In this document: one piece after another, positions 55,587 to 63,751 of the stretch
How positions within the stretch are numbered: position 1 is the stretch's first letter
How the letters are laid out: each line of letters starts with the position of its first letter
Origin: Pseudomonas oryzihabitans
GTDB lineage: Bacteria > Pseudomonadota > Gammaproteobacteria > Pseudomonadales > Pseudomonadaceae
Direction: 5' to 3'
Assembly: GCF_001518815.1 (NCBI RefSeq)
Contig: NZ_CP013987.1
Coordinates: 248,001-312,000, forward strand
Length of the DNA stretch: 64,000 nucleotides
Notes under the pieces: generated by a model
The model's input: only the letters and a program-made list of their open reading frames with translations
Told to the model about the DNA's origin: nothing
Databases searched by the model: none
Made by a program: the position numbers and the translations under genes

Positions 55587-57599
55587 CTAGCCCTTCTTCA
55601 GCAACGCCCGCATCGCCGCCAGGGCATCGTTGCCGCGGGCGGCCTTCTGTTCCTGGGGAGCCTCTTCCAGGCCTTCCCACTGCAGGTCCTCAGGAGGCAA
55701 TTCGTCGAGGAAGCGGCTGGGGGTGCAGTCGATCAGCTCGCCGTACTGCTTGCGCCGGGTGGCGTAGGTAAAGGCCAGGGTCTGGCGCGCGCGGGTGATG
55801 CCCACGTAGGCCAGGCGGCGCTCCTCCTCGATGGTGTCGGCCTCGATGCTGGAGCGGTGCGGGAGGATCTCTTCCTCCATGCCCATGATGAACACATAGG
55901 GAAATTCCAGGCCCTTGGAGGCGTGCAGGGTCATCATCTGCACGCCGTCGGCGCCTTCCTCTTCCTCCTGCTGGCGTTCGAGCATGTCGCGCAGGACCAG
56001 CTTGGCGATGGCATCCTCGATGGTCATCTGGCCTTCCTCGTCCTTTTCCAGGATGTTCTTCAGCGCATCCATGAGGAACCAGACGTTGCCCATGCGGAAG
56101 TCGGCGACCTTGTCGGAGCTGGCGTTCTGCCGAATCCAGTTCTCGTAGTCGATGTCCATCACCATGCTGCGCAGGGCGCCGATGGGATCTTCGCCGGCGC
56201 AGTTCTTGCGCACGCCATCCATCCAGCGCTTGAAGCGCCCCAGGCGCTCGGTGAAGCGGGCATCCAGGTGCTTGCCCAGACCGATCTCGTCGGCCGCGGC
56301 ATACATCGACAGGTCGCGGCTGCCGGCATAGTTGCCGAGCTTTTCCAGGGTGGTGGAGCCGATCTCCCGGCGCGGCACGTTGATCACCCGCAGGAAGGCG
56401 TTGTCGTCGTCCGGATTCACCAGCAGGCGCAGGTAGGACATCACGTCCTTGACCTCCTGACGGGCAAAGAAGCTGGTACCGCCGGAGAGTCGGTAGGGGA
56501 TCTGATGGTGCTGCAGCTTGAGCTCCATCAGCTTGGCCTGGTGGTTGCCACGATAGAGGATGGCGAAGTCCGCGTAGGGTCGCTGGGTCTTGAGGTGCAG
56601 GGTGAGGATTTCCAGGGCGATGCGCTCGGCCTCGCCGTCCTCGTTCTTGCAGCGCAGCACCCGGATCGGGTCGCCATGCCCCATCTCGCTCCACAGCTGC
56701 TTCTCGAACACGTGGGGGTTGTTGGCGATGAGCACGTTGGCGCACTTGAGGATGCGGCTGGTGGAGCGATAGTTCTGCTCCAGCATCACCACCTTGAGCG
56801 AAGGGAAGTCGTCCTTGAGCTGCATCAGGTTTTCCGGCCGCGCCCCGCGCCAGGCGTAGATCGACTGGTCGTCGTCGCCCACCACGGTGAACTGGGCGCG
56901 CTCCTGCACCAGCATCTTCACCAGCAGGTACTGACTGGTGTTGGTGTCCTGGTATTCGTCCACCAGCATGTAGCGGATGCGATTGCGCCAGCGCTCCAGC
57001 ACCTCGGGGTGCTCCTGGAACAGCTTCACCGGCATCAGGATGAGGTCGTCGAAGTCGACCGCGTTATAGGCCTTGAGGGTGCGCTGGTAGTGCAGGTAGA
57101 CCACCGCGGCGGTCTGCTCCTTGGGCGTGCGCGCCTTTTCCAGGGCTTCTTCCGGCAGGATGAGGTCGTTCTTCCAGTTGCCGATGTAGTTCTTGATCTC
57201 GTCCAGGCCGTCGTCGCCCTGGTATTCCTTCTGCATGATGTCGGTGAGCAGCGCCTTGATGTCGCCCTCGTCGAAGATCGAGAAGCCCGGCTTGTAGCCC
57301 AGGTGCACGTACTCGCGGCGGATGATGTTCAGCCCGAGGTTGTGGAAGGTCGAGACGGTCAGGCCGCGGCCTTCGCCGGCCTTGAGCAGGCTGGCCACCC
57401 GCGCCTTCATCTCCCGCGCCGCCTTGTTGGTGAAGGTCACGGCGCAGATGTACTGGGCGCGGATACCGCACTGCTGTACGAGGTAGGCGATCTTGCGGGT
57501 GATGACGCTGGTCTTGCCGGAGCCGGCACCGGCCAGCACCAGCAGGGGACCGCTGATGTAGGCCACGGCTTCGGCCTGGCGGGGATTGAGCTTGGACAT
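55587..57599 (-). CDS. rep: ATP-dependent DNA helicase Rep
   Basis: The 670-residue superfamily 1A helicase has Walker A VLAGAGSGKTSVITRKIAYL, motif Ia TFTNKAAREMK, Walker B MLVDEYQDTN, motif III VVGDDDQSIYAWRGA, motif IV LEQNYRSTSRIL, motif V MTLHASKGLEF and motif VI AYVGITRARQTL. Length and motifs distinguish Rep from the longer UvrD. It unwinds 3'-5' and clears proteins ahead of replication forks. Its last codons have a second, diverged copy 1.55 kb downstream. Confidence 0.96.
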   Translation of the reverse strand: MSKLNPRQAEAVAYISGPLLVLAGAGSGKTSVITRKIAYLVQQCGIRAQYICAVTFTNKAAREMKARVASLLKAGEGRGLTVSTFHNLGLNIIRREYVHLGYKPGFSIFDEGDIKALLTDIMQKEYQGDDGLDEIKNYIGNWKNDLILPEEALEKARTPKEQTAAVVYLHYQRTLKAYNAVDFDDLILMPVKLFQEHPEVLERWRNRIRYMLVDEYQDTNTSQYLLVKMLVQERAQFTVVGDDDQSIYAWRGARPENLMQLKDDFPSLKVVMLEQNYRSTSRILKCANVLIANNPHVFEKQLWSEMGHGDPIRVLRCKNEDGEAERIALEILTLHLKTQRPYADFAILYRGNHQAKLMELKLQHHQIPYRLSGGTSFFARQEVKDVMSYLRLLVNPDDDNAFLRVINVPRREIGSTTLEKLGNYAGSRDLSMYAAADEIGLGKHLDARFTERLGRFKRWMDGVRKNCAGEDPIGALRSMVMDIDYENWIRQNASSDKVADFRMGNVWFLMDALKNILEKDEEGQMTIEDAIAKLVLRDMLERQQEEEEGADGVQMMTLHASKGLEFPYVFIMGMEEEILPHRSSIEADTIEEERRLAYVGITRARQTLAFTYATRRKQYGELIDCTPSRFLDELPPEDLQWEGLEEAPQEQKAARGNDALAAMRALLKKG

Positions 57600-57658
57600 G
57601 GCGGACCGGTGGGACGACGCTGGGCGGGGGATTCTACCAGCGCCGGTCCATCACGGTC

Positions 57659-58351
57659 TCAGGGCTTGGGCGGTGGCGCGACGAAGGTCAGCTGGCGCGG
57701 ATAACCGTACTTCTCTCCGGGCAGCGCCGGGCTGTCGAGAAACACCGCCATGCTGCGGCCGAATTCGTTGACGTAGGTGACGGCATAGTCCTGGCCGTCG
57801 GCCAGGCGGACGATGGCGCCGGTCTTGAATTCTTCACGATTGCGCTCGGTGACCGGAATGGAAATGCCGGCGGCCTTGCGGTAGACGCCCTTGAGCCAAT
57901 CCTGGTTGGTGAAGTCGTTGATCGGGGTGCTGAAGCGCCCCGGCAGGCGCTGCAGATGACGACCGGTGCCGGGGGCGTCATCCACCGCCAGGCGCCGGGG
58001 ATAGCCTACGGCCTCGGCGTCCAGCGGGGTGCCGTCGAGGAACACCGCCAGGTTGTCGCCGACGCGCTGCACCTCGGTGATGGCACGCCATTCACCATCG
58101 CCCAGCTGGACCTGACGCCCACTGATGAAGCCCTCGACGTTGGCTGGCGTGGCCGGAATGGTCAGCCCCGCGACCCGTCGAAGCACGCCCCGATCCCAGT
58201 CTTCGTTGGTGAAGTCGTTGATGGAGCTGGAGAGGAGTGGCTGGGTAGCGGAAGTCTCGTGCGATGGGCTGGTGGTCTGGGCATGGGCCAGCGGCAGACC
58301 GAGATAACAGGCGCAGAACAGCAGGGCGGAGAGAGCCAGGCGAGTGGGCAT
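57659..58351 (-). CDS. Secreted protein with two tandem 80-residue domains
   Basis: A 230-residue product starts at 58351 (AAGG 9 bp upstream; another ATG abuts it). The signal peptide ends near PLAHAQTTS. Two homologous domains follow at residues 44-123 and 144-223. Each begins INDFTN-x-DW-x2-GV and continues through GxxVxLxDGxxxxxTxV to a conserved (L/M)AVFLD and YGYPR or VGYPRR end. No characterised family is recognised. Domains with an NDFT..W..GV start occur with polysaccharide-related bacterial proteins as far as recalled, so a sugar-related role is a weak inference. It lies upstream of rep on the same strand. Confidence 0.7.
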   Translation of the reverse strand: MPTRLALSALLFCACYLGLPLAHAQTTSPSHETSATQPLLSSSINDFTNEDWDRGVLRRVAGLTIPATPANVEGFISGRQVQLGDGEWRAITEVQRVGDNLAVFLDGTPLDAEAVGYPRRLAVDDAPGTGRHLQRLPGRFSTPINDFTNQDWLKGVYRKAAGISIPVTERNREEFKTGAIVRLADGQDYAVTYVNEFGRSMAVFLDSPALPGEKYGYPRQLTFVAPPPKP

Positions 58352-58526
58352 AGAGGTCATCCTTAACGCAGGTTTCTTGTCGGTCCCATACCGGGAGTGG
58401 GCGATAGACCCTGGATGTCTCCCGGCGTTTAGGCCATGGCGGCGCAAAGCGGCATTTTTTTACCCGTGCGGCGCCGAATGGCAACCGCTGCGTTACCCTG
58501 AGGGCTTTTCCCGCTGGAGTGCGTCC

Positions 58527-59111
58527 ATGAATTCGACCCTCGCCGCCGTCCCCCTGGCCAAGGCCTATCGCCTGCTCAACCACGGCCCCACGGTACTGGT
58601 CAGCGCCGCCCACGACGGCCGGCGCAACGTCATGGCCGCGGCCTGGGCCATGGCGGTGGATTTCGAGCCGTGCAAGGTGGCGGTGGTGCTGGACAAGCAG
58701 ACCTGGACCCGTGAGCTCTTGGAAGCCGAGGGCAGCTTCGTGCTCAATGTGCCTTGCGTGGCCCAGGTGGATCTGGTGCAGACGGTCGGTAATACCACCG
58801 GGCGCGAGCTCGACAAGTTCGCCGCCTATGGCATCGAGACCCTGGCGGGTGAACGGATCGCGGCGCCGCGGATCGCCGGGTGTGTGGCCTGGCTGGAATG
58901 CCGGCTGCTGCCCGAGCCGCACAACCAGCAGGGTTACGACCTGTTCCTCGGCGAGGTGGTCGCTGCCCAGGCCGATACTCGGGTGTTTCGTGATGGCCGT
59001 TGGGACTTCAGCGGCCAGGATCCCTTGCGCACCCTGCACCACGTCGCCGGTGGCCACTTCCTGGTGATCGGCGACGGCATTCAGGGGCAGTTGCTGACGC
59101 CCCGGGGGTAG
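58527..59111 (+). CDS. Flavin reductase family protein
   Basis: The 194-residue protein has the FMN-binding split-barrel pattern: HGPTVLVSAAHDGRRNVMAA, KVAVVLDKQTWTRELLEAEG, SFVLNVPCVAQVDLVQTVG. It starts at 58527 with GGAGTG upstream. Members reduce flavin with NAD(P)H or carry FMN themselves; the partner oxygenase is unknown. It is divergent from the tandem-domain gene and ends at a hairpin. Confidence 0.85.
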   Translation: MNSTLAAVPLAKAYRLLNHGPTVLVSAAHDGRRNVMAAAWAMAVDFEPCKVAVVLDKQTWTRELLEAEGSFVLNVPCVAQVDLVQTVGNTTGRELDKFAAYGIETLAGERIAAPRIAGCVAWLECRLLPEPHNQQGYDLFLGEVVAAQADTRVFRDGRWDFSGQDPLRTLHHVAGGHFLVIGDGIQGQLLTPRG

Positions 59112-59114
59112 GAC

Positions 59115-59141
59115 GGACGACACCAGCGCCTGGCGTCGTCC
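59115..59141. terminator. Hairpin between flavin reductase and chemoreceptor genes
   Basis: GGACGAC and GTCGTCC form a 7-bp stem, extended by an inner CCAG/CTGG pairing, in the 39-bp convergent gap. No T-run follows, so it may be a weak or Rho-assisted terminator. Confidence 0.45.
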
Positions 59142-59150
59142 GGGCAGTGG

Positions 59151-61076
59151 TCAGACGCGGAAGCGCGCCACCATCTGCTGGAGGTCGCCGCCCAGCCGCG
59201 CCAGTTCGCTGACCGACGCCGCGGCATGGGCATTGGCGTTGGCGGATTCCTCGGCCAGGCCGCTGACCTTGACCACGTTGCCGTTGATCTCCTCGGCCAC
59301 CAGGCTCTGCTCTTCCACGGCGGTGGCGATCTGCTGGTTGAGGCTCTGGATTTCCGCCACCGTCTGGTAGATGACGTCCAGGGCGCGTTCGGCGTCCTGG
59401 GCCAGGGTCACGGTGCCCAGGGTGCGGTCACGGCTGGCCTGCATCCGCGTGCTGGCTTCGGTGGTGCCCTGTTGCAAGGTGGCGATGAGTTCGCCGATTT
59501 CCTGGGTGGACTCCTGGGTCCGCTGCGCCAGGGACCGGACCTCGTCGGCCACCACGGCGAAGCCACGACCCTGCTCGCCCGCGCGGGCGGCTTCGATGGC
59601 GGCGTTGAGCGCCAGCAAGTTGGTCTGCTCGGCGATCGCCTTGATCACGTCGATGACGCTGCCGATGCGACCGCTGGCGGCATCCAGGCGCTCCATGGCG
59701 GCGCCCAGGCCCTGAACCTCTTCGGCCGCCAGGGTGATTTCCTGGGCTGCGCGCTTGACCGTGCGGCTGCCCTCACGGGCCATGCTATCGGCGTTCTGCG
59801 CGGCGATGGAGGCGTTGGCGGTATTTTGCGCCACGTTGTGCACCGTGGCCGCCATCTCGTTCATGGCGGTGGCCACCTGGTGCATCTCGTCGCGTTGCTG
59901 GGTGGCGCCGCGGCTGGTCTGGACGCCAAAGGCCGAGAGTTCGTCGGCCGCGCTGCTGAGCTGCCCCACGCCATTGGCGATGCCACCGACCAGCTGGCGC
60001 AGATCGGCGGCCATGGCCTGGGTGGTGCGCTGCAGTTCGCCGAGTTCGTCACGGCGGGTCACCGCATCGCTCGGGGTCAGGTCGCCGGCGGCGACGCGCT
60101 TGAGCATGGCCATGGCGGTCGCCAGCGGCTGGGTGATCTGGCGGGCGATCAGCCAGGCGGCGGCGATGCCGATGAGCAGGGCGACCAGGCTGGTCAGCAG
60201 CAGCTTGAGCAGGGCGGCCTGACGTTCGGCGGCAGCGGACTTGAGCTGACCCTCGCCCAGCTGATCCAGCAACTGCACCAGCTTGTTGCCCTGGTCCTGC
60301 AGGCTGGCGACCGCGGCTTGGGCCTGGCGATTCTGGGCGACGATGGACTCGAAGAAGGCGCGGTAGCGGGTCACGTCCTGGGTGGCGCTGTAGAGGCGCG
60401 CGGCGGTGTCGCCATCGATCTGCTTCTGGGCGGTCGCCAGGGTCTTGAGCAGGTCGTCGATGACCTTCAGGGTCGCCTGGGACTTGCTGTCATCGGGAGT
60501 CCCGAGGAAGCGGCGGATGGCCAGGCGCACGCCGACCATCTGCGCCTTCATCTCGGCCACTGCCTTGAGGTCGGCGGTGCTGTAGCTGCCACCCGGAGCA
60601 AAGACCCGCTCGAACAGCTGATCGAAGGTCTCGGTGACGGTATCGGAGACCTTGGTCAGCTCCTTCTGCGCCTCGGCGCTGGTCTGGCTGGACTGCTGCA
60701 GGGCAGCGAAGCGTTCCTGGTAGGTCTTCATCTCCTGCTGGATGTTGTGCAGGATGGCGACGTTGGCCGGGTTGCTCAGCAGAATCAGGCCCTTGGCGAC
60801 ATCTTCCGCGACCACGGCCAGATCGGCCTGTTGCTTGGTGACGCTGGCGGCACTGGGATCGAGTAGGTAGTTCTTCTCGTCGATCCTGACGTTGAGGATA
60901 TGGGCCTTGAGCTCCCCGCTGTAGCGCGTCTTGGTGATGCGGTCGAGCAGGGTGTTGGCGGTGAGATAGCCGAACAGGGCCACCACCGTCACCATGACCA
61001 GCAGGGCACCAAAGCCCAGGGCCAGCTTCTTGGAAATGCCGAGATTGCTCAGCCAGGAGGCTTTGGAAGCAGACAT
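59151..61076 (-). CDS. Methyl-accepting chemotaxis protein with HBM-type sensor
   Basis: The 641-residue product is read from [20 protein letters not shown] (an ATG 36 bp upstream is possible). First membrane helix about residues 22-42, periplasmic helical region about 45-285, second helix about 290-310 ([20 protein letters not shown]), HAMP, and a signalling domain with [20 protein letters not shown]. The sensor starts with [13 protein letters not shown], like the R-x2-EK-x-(F/Y)-LL signature of helical bimodular (HBM) sensors that bind organic acids. No C-terminal pentapeptide is present. The ligand is not determinable. It lies downstream of an amrZ-like gene on the same strand. Confidence 0.9.
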   Translation of the reverse strand: MSASKASWLSNLGISKKLALGFGALLVMVTVVALFGYLTANTLLDRITKTRYSGELKAHILNVRIDEKNYLLDPSAASVTKQQADLAVVAEDVAKGLILLSNPANVAILHNIQQEMKTYQERFAALQQSSQTSAEAQKELTKVSDTVTETFDQLFERVFAPGGSYSTADLKAVAEMKAQMVGVRLAIRRFLGTPDDSKSQATLKVIDDLLKTLATAQKQIDGDTAARLYSATQDVTRYRAFFESIVAQNRQAQAAVASLQDQGNKLVQLLDQLGEGQLKSAAAERQAALLKLLLTSLVALLIGIAAAWLIARQITQPLATAMAMLKRVAAGDLTPSDAVTRRDELGELQRTTQAMAADLRQLVGGIANGVGQLSSAADELSAFGVQTSRGATQQRDEMHQVATAMNEMAATVHNVAQNTANASIAAQNADSMAREGSRTVKRAAQEITLAAEEVQGLGAAMERLDAASGRIGSVIDVIKAIAEQTNLLALNAAIEAARAGEQGRGFAVVADEVRSLAQRTQESTQEIGELIATLQQGTTEASTRMQASRDRTLGTVTLAQDAERALDVIYQTVAEIQSLNQQIATAVEEQSLVAEEINGNVVKVSGLAEESANANAHAAASVSELARLGGDLQQMVARFRV

Positions 61077-61210
61077 GGGAATACCGAGAGAGAGTTCGAA
61101 GACTCCCTTCATCGGCCATCCCCGTCGATACTTGAAAGCCGACTGTCAGCGCCCTCAAGACAGCCTGGCGACGCTGACGGCTGGCTCCTGGGCAGGCGCG
61201 GTCGATCTGC

Positions 61211-61540
61211 TCAGGCGGTTTCTCGGCTGGCCATGGGCACCGGCAACTCCAGCTCCAGCACGGAGATCAGCGCCCTCTGCTGGCGCTCGTTGAGTTGGCG
61301 AAAGCGTTGTAGCAACAGCTGTTCATTGCCATTGAGCAGATCGTCGTCCTCGTCGATCTGCTGCTGCTCCAGCACCCCGTCCTGCACCAGGCTGCGCTCC
61401 AGCCAGGCGACGATCTCGGTATTCATGCTATGGCGATGGGAGCGCGCCACGGCGGCGATGCGCTCACGCATGCCATCGGGTAGGCGGACGACAAACTTTT
61501 CCGTGGGAATTCCAGCGGGAGCGCGGTGAACGTAAGGCAT
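61211..61540 (-). CDS. amrZ: Ribbon-helix-helix regulator, AmrZ/AlgZ-like
   Basis: A 109-residue Arc-family protein starts at 61540 with GGAGG upstream. The DNA-contacting strand and helices read EKFVVRLPDGMRERIAAVAR and SHRHSMNTEIVAWLERSL, very similar to recalled P. aeruginosa AmrZ (108 residues). The C-terminal region includes LLQRFRQLNERQQRALISVL, also AmrZ-like and used for tetramerisation. AmrZ controls alginate, motility, Psl and c-di-GMP genes. It may be the true amrZ or a paralogue; the context, between a LysE-type exporter and a chemoreceptor, is not diagnostic. Confidence 0.75.
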   Translation of the reverse strand: MPYVHRAPAGIPTEKFVVRLPDGMRERIAAVARSHRHSMNTEIVAWLERSLVQDGVLEQQQIDEDDDLLNGNEQLLLQRFRQLNERQQRALISVLELELPVPMASRETA

Positions 61541-61571
61541 GGCGAACCTCCAAAGAACGGGGTGGCTGACG

Positions 61572-62213
61572 TCAAAGCGCCGACAACAGCAGTCGACCGG
61601 CGAAGAAGACCAAGACCAGGCCCATGGTTCTTTCGAACCAGTGGCCCAGGCGGAGAAAGGTCCGGCGAACGCGCGGACTGGAAAACAACAGGCTGACCAG
61701 GGCGAACCAGGCGGCATTGACCGCGCACATCCACAATCCATAGAGACCCTGTACGGTCAGCGGCGTGCTGGCGCTGACCACGGTGGTGAATATGGCCAGG
61801 AAGAACAGCGTGGCCTTGGGGTTGGTGGCGTTGGTCAAAAAGCCGGTCAGGAAGGCCTTGCCGGGCGACTGGCGCTCCAGGTCGGCGGCCTGCCACTGAC
61901 TGTCGTCCAGCGGCGCGGCGGTAGGCTTGCTGCGGATGAGGTTGAAGCCCAGCCAGAGGATGTAGGCGCCGCCGACGATCTTGGCGACCCCCAGCAGCCA
62001 GGGCGTGGCGTGCATCAGGGCGCCGATGCCCAGCAAGGTATAGAGCACGTGCACCGAGATGCCGGCGCCGATGCCCAGGGCGGTGCACAGACCGATCAGG
62101 CGGCCGAATCTCACGCTCTGACGTACGGTCACGGCGAAATCCGGGCCGGGTGCCAGTACCGCGAGAAAGTGGATGGTCGCCAGGGCGAGGAATTCGCTCA
62201 GGTAGGGGGACAT
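61572..62213 (-). CDS. LysE/RhtB family amino-acid exporter
   Basis: The 213-residue protein has about six membrane helices. Motifs include IHFLAVLAPGPDFAVTVRQS, GIGAGISVHVLYTLLGIGAL, VGGAYILWLGFNLIRSK and FLTGFLTNATNPKATLFFLA, the LysE/RhtB signature. It exports an amino acid or derivative with proton exchange. It begins one base after the stop of the oxygenase gene and is followed 31 bp later by the amrZ-like gene, so the genes are likely one transcript. Its substrate may be the oxygenase product. Confidence 0.9.
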   Translation of the reverse strand: MSPYLSEFLALATIHFLAVLAPGPDFAVTVRQSVRFGRLIGLCTALGIGAGISVHVLYTLLGIGALMHATPWLLGVAKIVGGAYILWLGFNLIRSKPTAAPLDDSQWQAADLERQSPGKAFLTGFLTNATNPKATLFFLAIFTTVVSASTPLTVQGLYGLWMCAVNAAWFALVSLLFSSPRVRRTFLRLGHWFERTMGLVLVFFAGRLLLSAL

Positions 62214-62214
62214 G

Positions 62215-62985
62215 TCAGCTCCAGTACGTCAGGGGTTCGGCAACCCCGCGATAACCGACGAAGCACGACAGCGACAGGCGCGGCTGATCGTTGCCGGGGG
62301 TCACGGCGTGCATGCGGCGGGAATTGAAAAGGATCAGGTCGCCCGGTTCGGGGCGGATGGTCAGACAGGGCGGGCCAAGGCGATCGGGTTCGATGCCGTA
62401 GCTGTCGCCGCGCATGGCGTCGAAGGCCTCCGGGGACAGTTCCCGCGACCAGAGCTGCAGTTCGCCGCCGCTGCTGGGCATGGTCAGGTAGACGTTGCAG
62501 GCCAGCTGGGTCACCAGGCTTTCGGCCTCTTCGCTGCCCGGGGCGTCCTTGGCGAAGATGTCGTGGTGGGCGAGAAAGCGTACCCCCGGCTTCACCACCC
62601 GCGACAGACCGACGTACATCTTGCGGCCCCAGAGGGTCTGCAGCTGGGCCCCCGCGGGCCAGACCTCATCGAGGGTGCAGCGCACCAGATCGATGGGGTT
62701 GAGATAGGGGCGACAGCGTCGACGTAATTCTTCCAGGTTGCTGGTGACGCTGGCGAAGTAGTCGTCCATCTGCGCACGCTGGTGCTCCGCTTCGTAGAAG
62801 GCCATGCCGATGCGGCCAATGCTGGGCGCGTTGATGTAGGTGGCAAAGCCGTTGCCGAGGATCTGCTGACCCAGGTCATTGGCCAAGGAACGTGGCACGA
62901 ACTGGCGAATGCGCACGGCCAGCAGGTCTTCAGCGGTGAGGCGGAGCAGGCTCTCGGTGTCGAGAGCGTCGAGTTCGAGCAGCAT
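62215..62985 (-). CDS. 2-oxoglutarate/Fe(II)-dependent oxygenase
   Basis: The 256-residue protein has the facial triad His140-x-Asp142 (RFLAHHDIF) and distal His226 (NSRRMHAVTPG), with Arg236 (QPRLSLSCFV) placed to bind 2-oxoglutarate. The fold resembles prolyl-4-hydroxylase-type 2OG-Fe(II) oxygenases. It would hydroxylate a small molecule or amino acid; no substrate can be named. It lies 35 bp after the alaX-type gene and 1 bp before the exporter gene. Confidence 0.85.
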   Translation of the reverse strand: MLLELDALDTESLLRLTAEDLLAVRIRQFVPRSLANDLGQQILGNGFATYINAPSIGRIGMAFYEAEHQRAQMDDYFASVTSNLEELRRRCRPYLNPIDLVRCTLDEVWPAGAQLQTLWGRKMYVGLSRVVKPGVRFLAHHDIFAKDAPGSEEAESLVTQLACNVYLTMPSSGGELQLWSRELSPEAFDAMRGDSYGIEPDRLGPPCLTIRPEPGDLILFNSRRMHAVTPGNDQPRLSLSCFVGYRGVAEPLTYWS

Positions 62986-63020
62986 GGCGCTTCCTTTCTG
63001 GGGGTAGGGTGGGCGGTTGA

Positions 63021-63659
63021 TCAGGCGCCAGCCATGTCGTAGCTCACCAGCAGGCGTCCCTTCTTTTCCTTGACGCCCAAGGCGCTCAGGGCGCCGACCG
63101 CGCGCAGCGACCGCACGTGGGTCCCGCCGCAGGCATAGCGCGCCACATCCTCGCCAAAGCGCACCTGGCGCTGGCCGTCGGCCTGCACCTCGATCTGCAG
63201 CGGCAGGTCTTCTTCCACCAGGGCGTCGAAGTGCGCCTGCAGGGATTCGGCGTCCAGGGCGACGGTTTCCTCCCCCGGGACGAATTCGATACGGCCTTCA
63301 CCCGGCCAGTGATGGGCCTTGACCGGCTTCCAGCCATGGGTCTCGCCGATGTGGCCGAGCAGATGCCCGGCCGAATGCAGCCGCGAGTGCAGCTGGCGGC
63401 GCGCTTCATCGACCCGCGCCAGCACGCGACCTGGCGGCAGGGCACGGTTGGTGTGGTGCAGGATGCGCTCGCCGTCCTGGACCACCCGGGTCACCTCGGC
63501 AGTGCCGATCCAGCCCGTGTCGCTGGGTTGCCCTCCGCCCTGGGGATGGAAGGGCGTGGCGCGCAGTTCGACGACATAGCCTTCCTCGGCGGCGCTACAG
63601 GCGTGGACCTCGACCTCGGCGATCAGGCTGTCGCTCAGGAAATACAGGCGCTCGGTCAT
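63021..63659 (-). CDS. Free-standing alanyl-tRNA editing protein (AlaX type)
   Basis: The 212-residue trans-editing factor resembles the editing domain of AlaRS. It has FHPQGGGQPSDTGWI, the zinc ligands His95 and His99 (RLHSAGHLLGH), and Cys177-x3-His181 (YACGGTHVRSL). AlaX proteins deacylate Ser-tRNAAla (or other mischarged tRNAs). It starts the candidate alaX - oxygenase - exporter operon and is divergent from the LysR gene. Length is intermediate between AlaX-S and AlaX-M. Confidence 0.92.
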   Translation of the reverse strand: MTERLYFLSDSLIAEVEVHACSAAEEGYVVELRATPFHPQGGGQPSDTGWIGTAEVTRVVQDGERILHHTNRALPPGRVLARVDEARRQLHSRLHSAGHLLGHIGETHGWKPVKAHHWPGEGRIEFVPGEETVALDAESLQAHFDALVEEDLPLQIEVQADGQRQVRFGEDVARYACGGTHVRSLRAVGALSALGVKEKKGRLLVSYDMAGA

Positions 63660-63751
63660 ACGTCTACTACCTAGAAAACGAGAAACATCCTCATTTTAAA
63701 GAGTGCACACAAGGGTGATAATCCATCTTCTCTCCAAAGGAATTTTGCGCT

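Noticed and set aside
55404-57704. Plus-strand open frame of 766 codons opposite rep
   Set aside because: Shadow of the rep gene, whose helicase motifs are intact on the minus strand.
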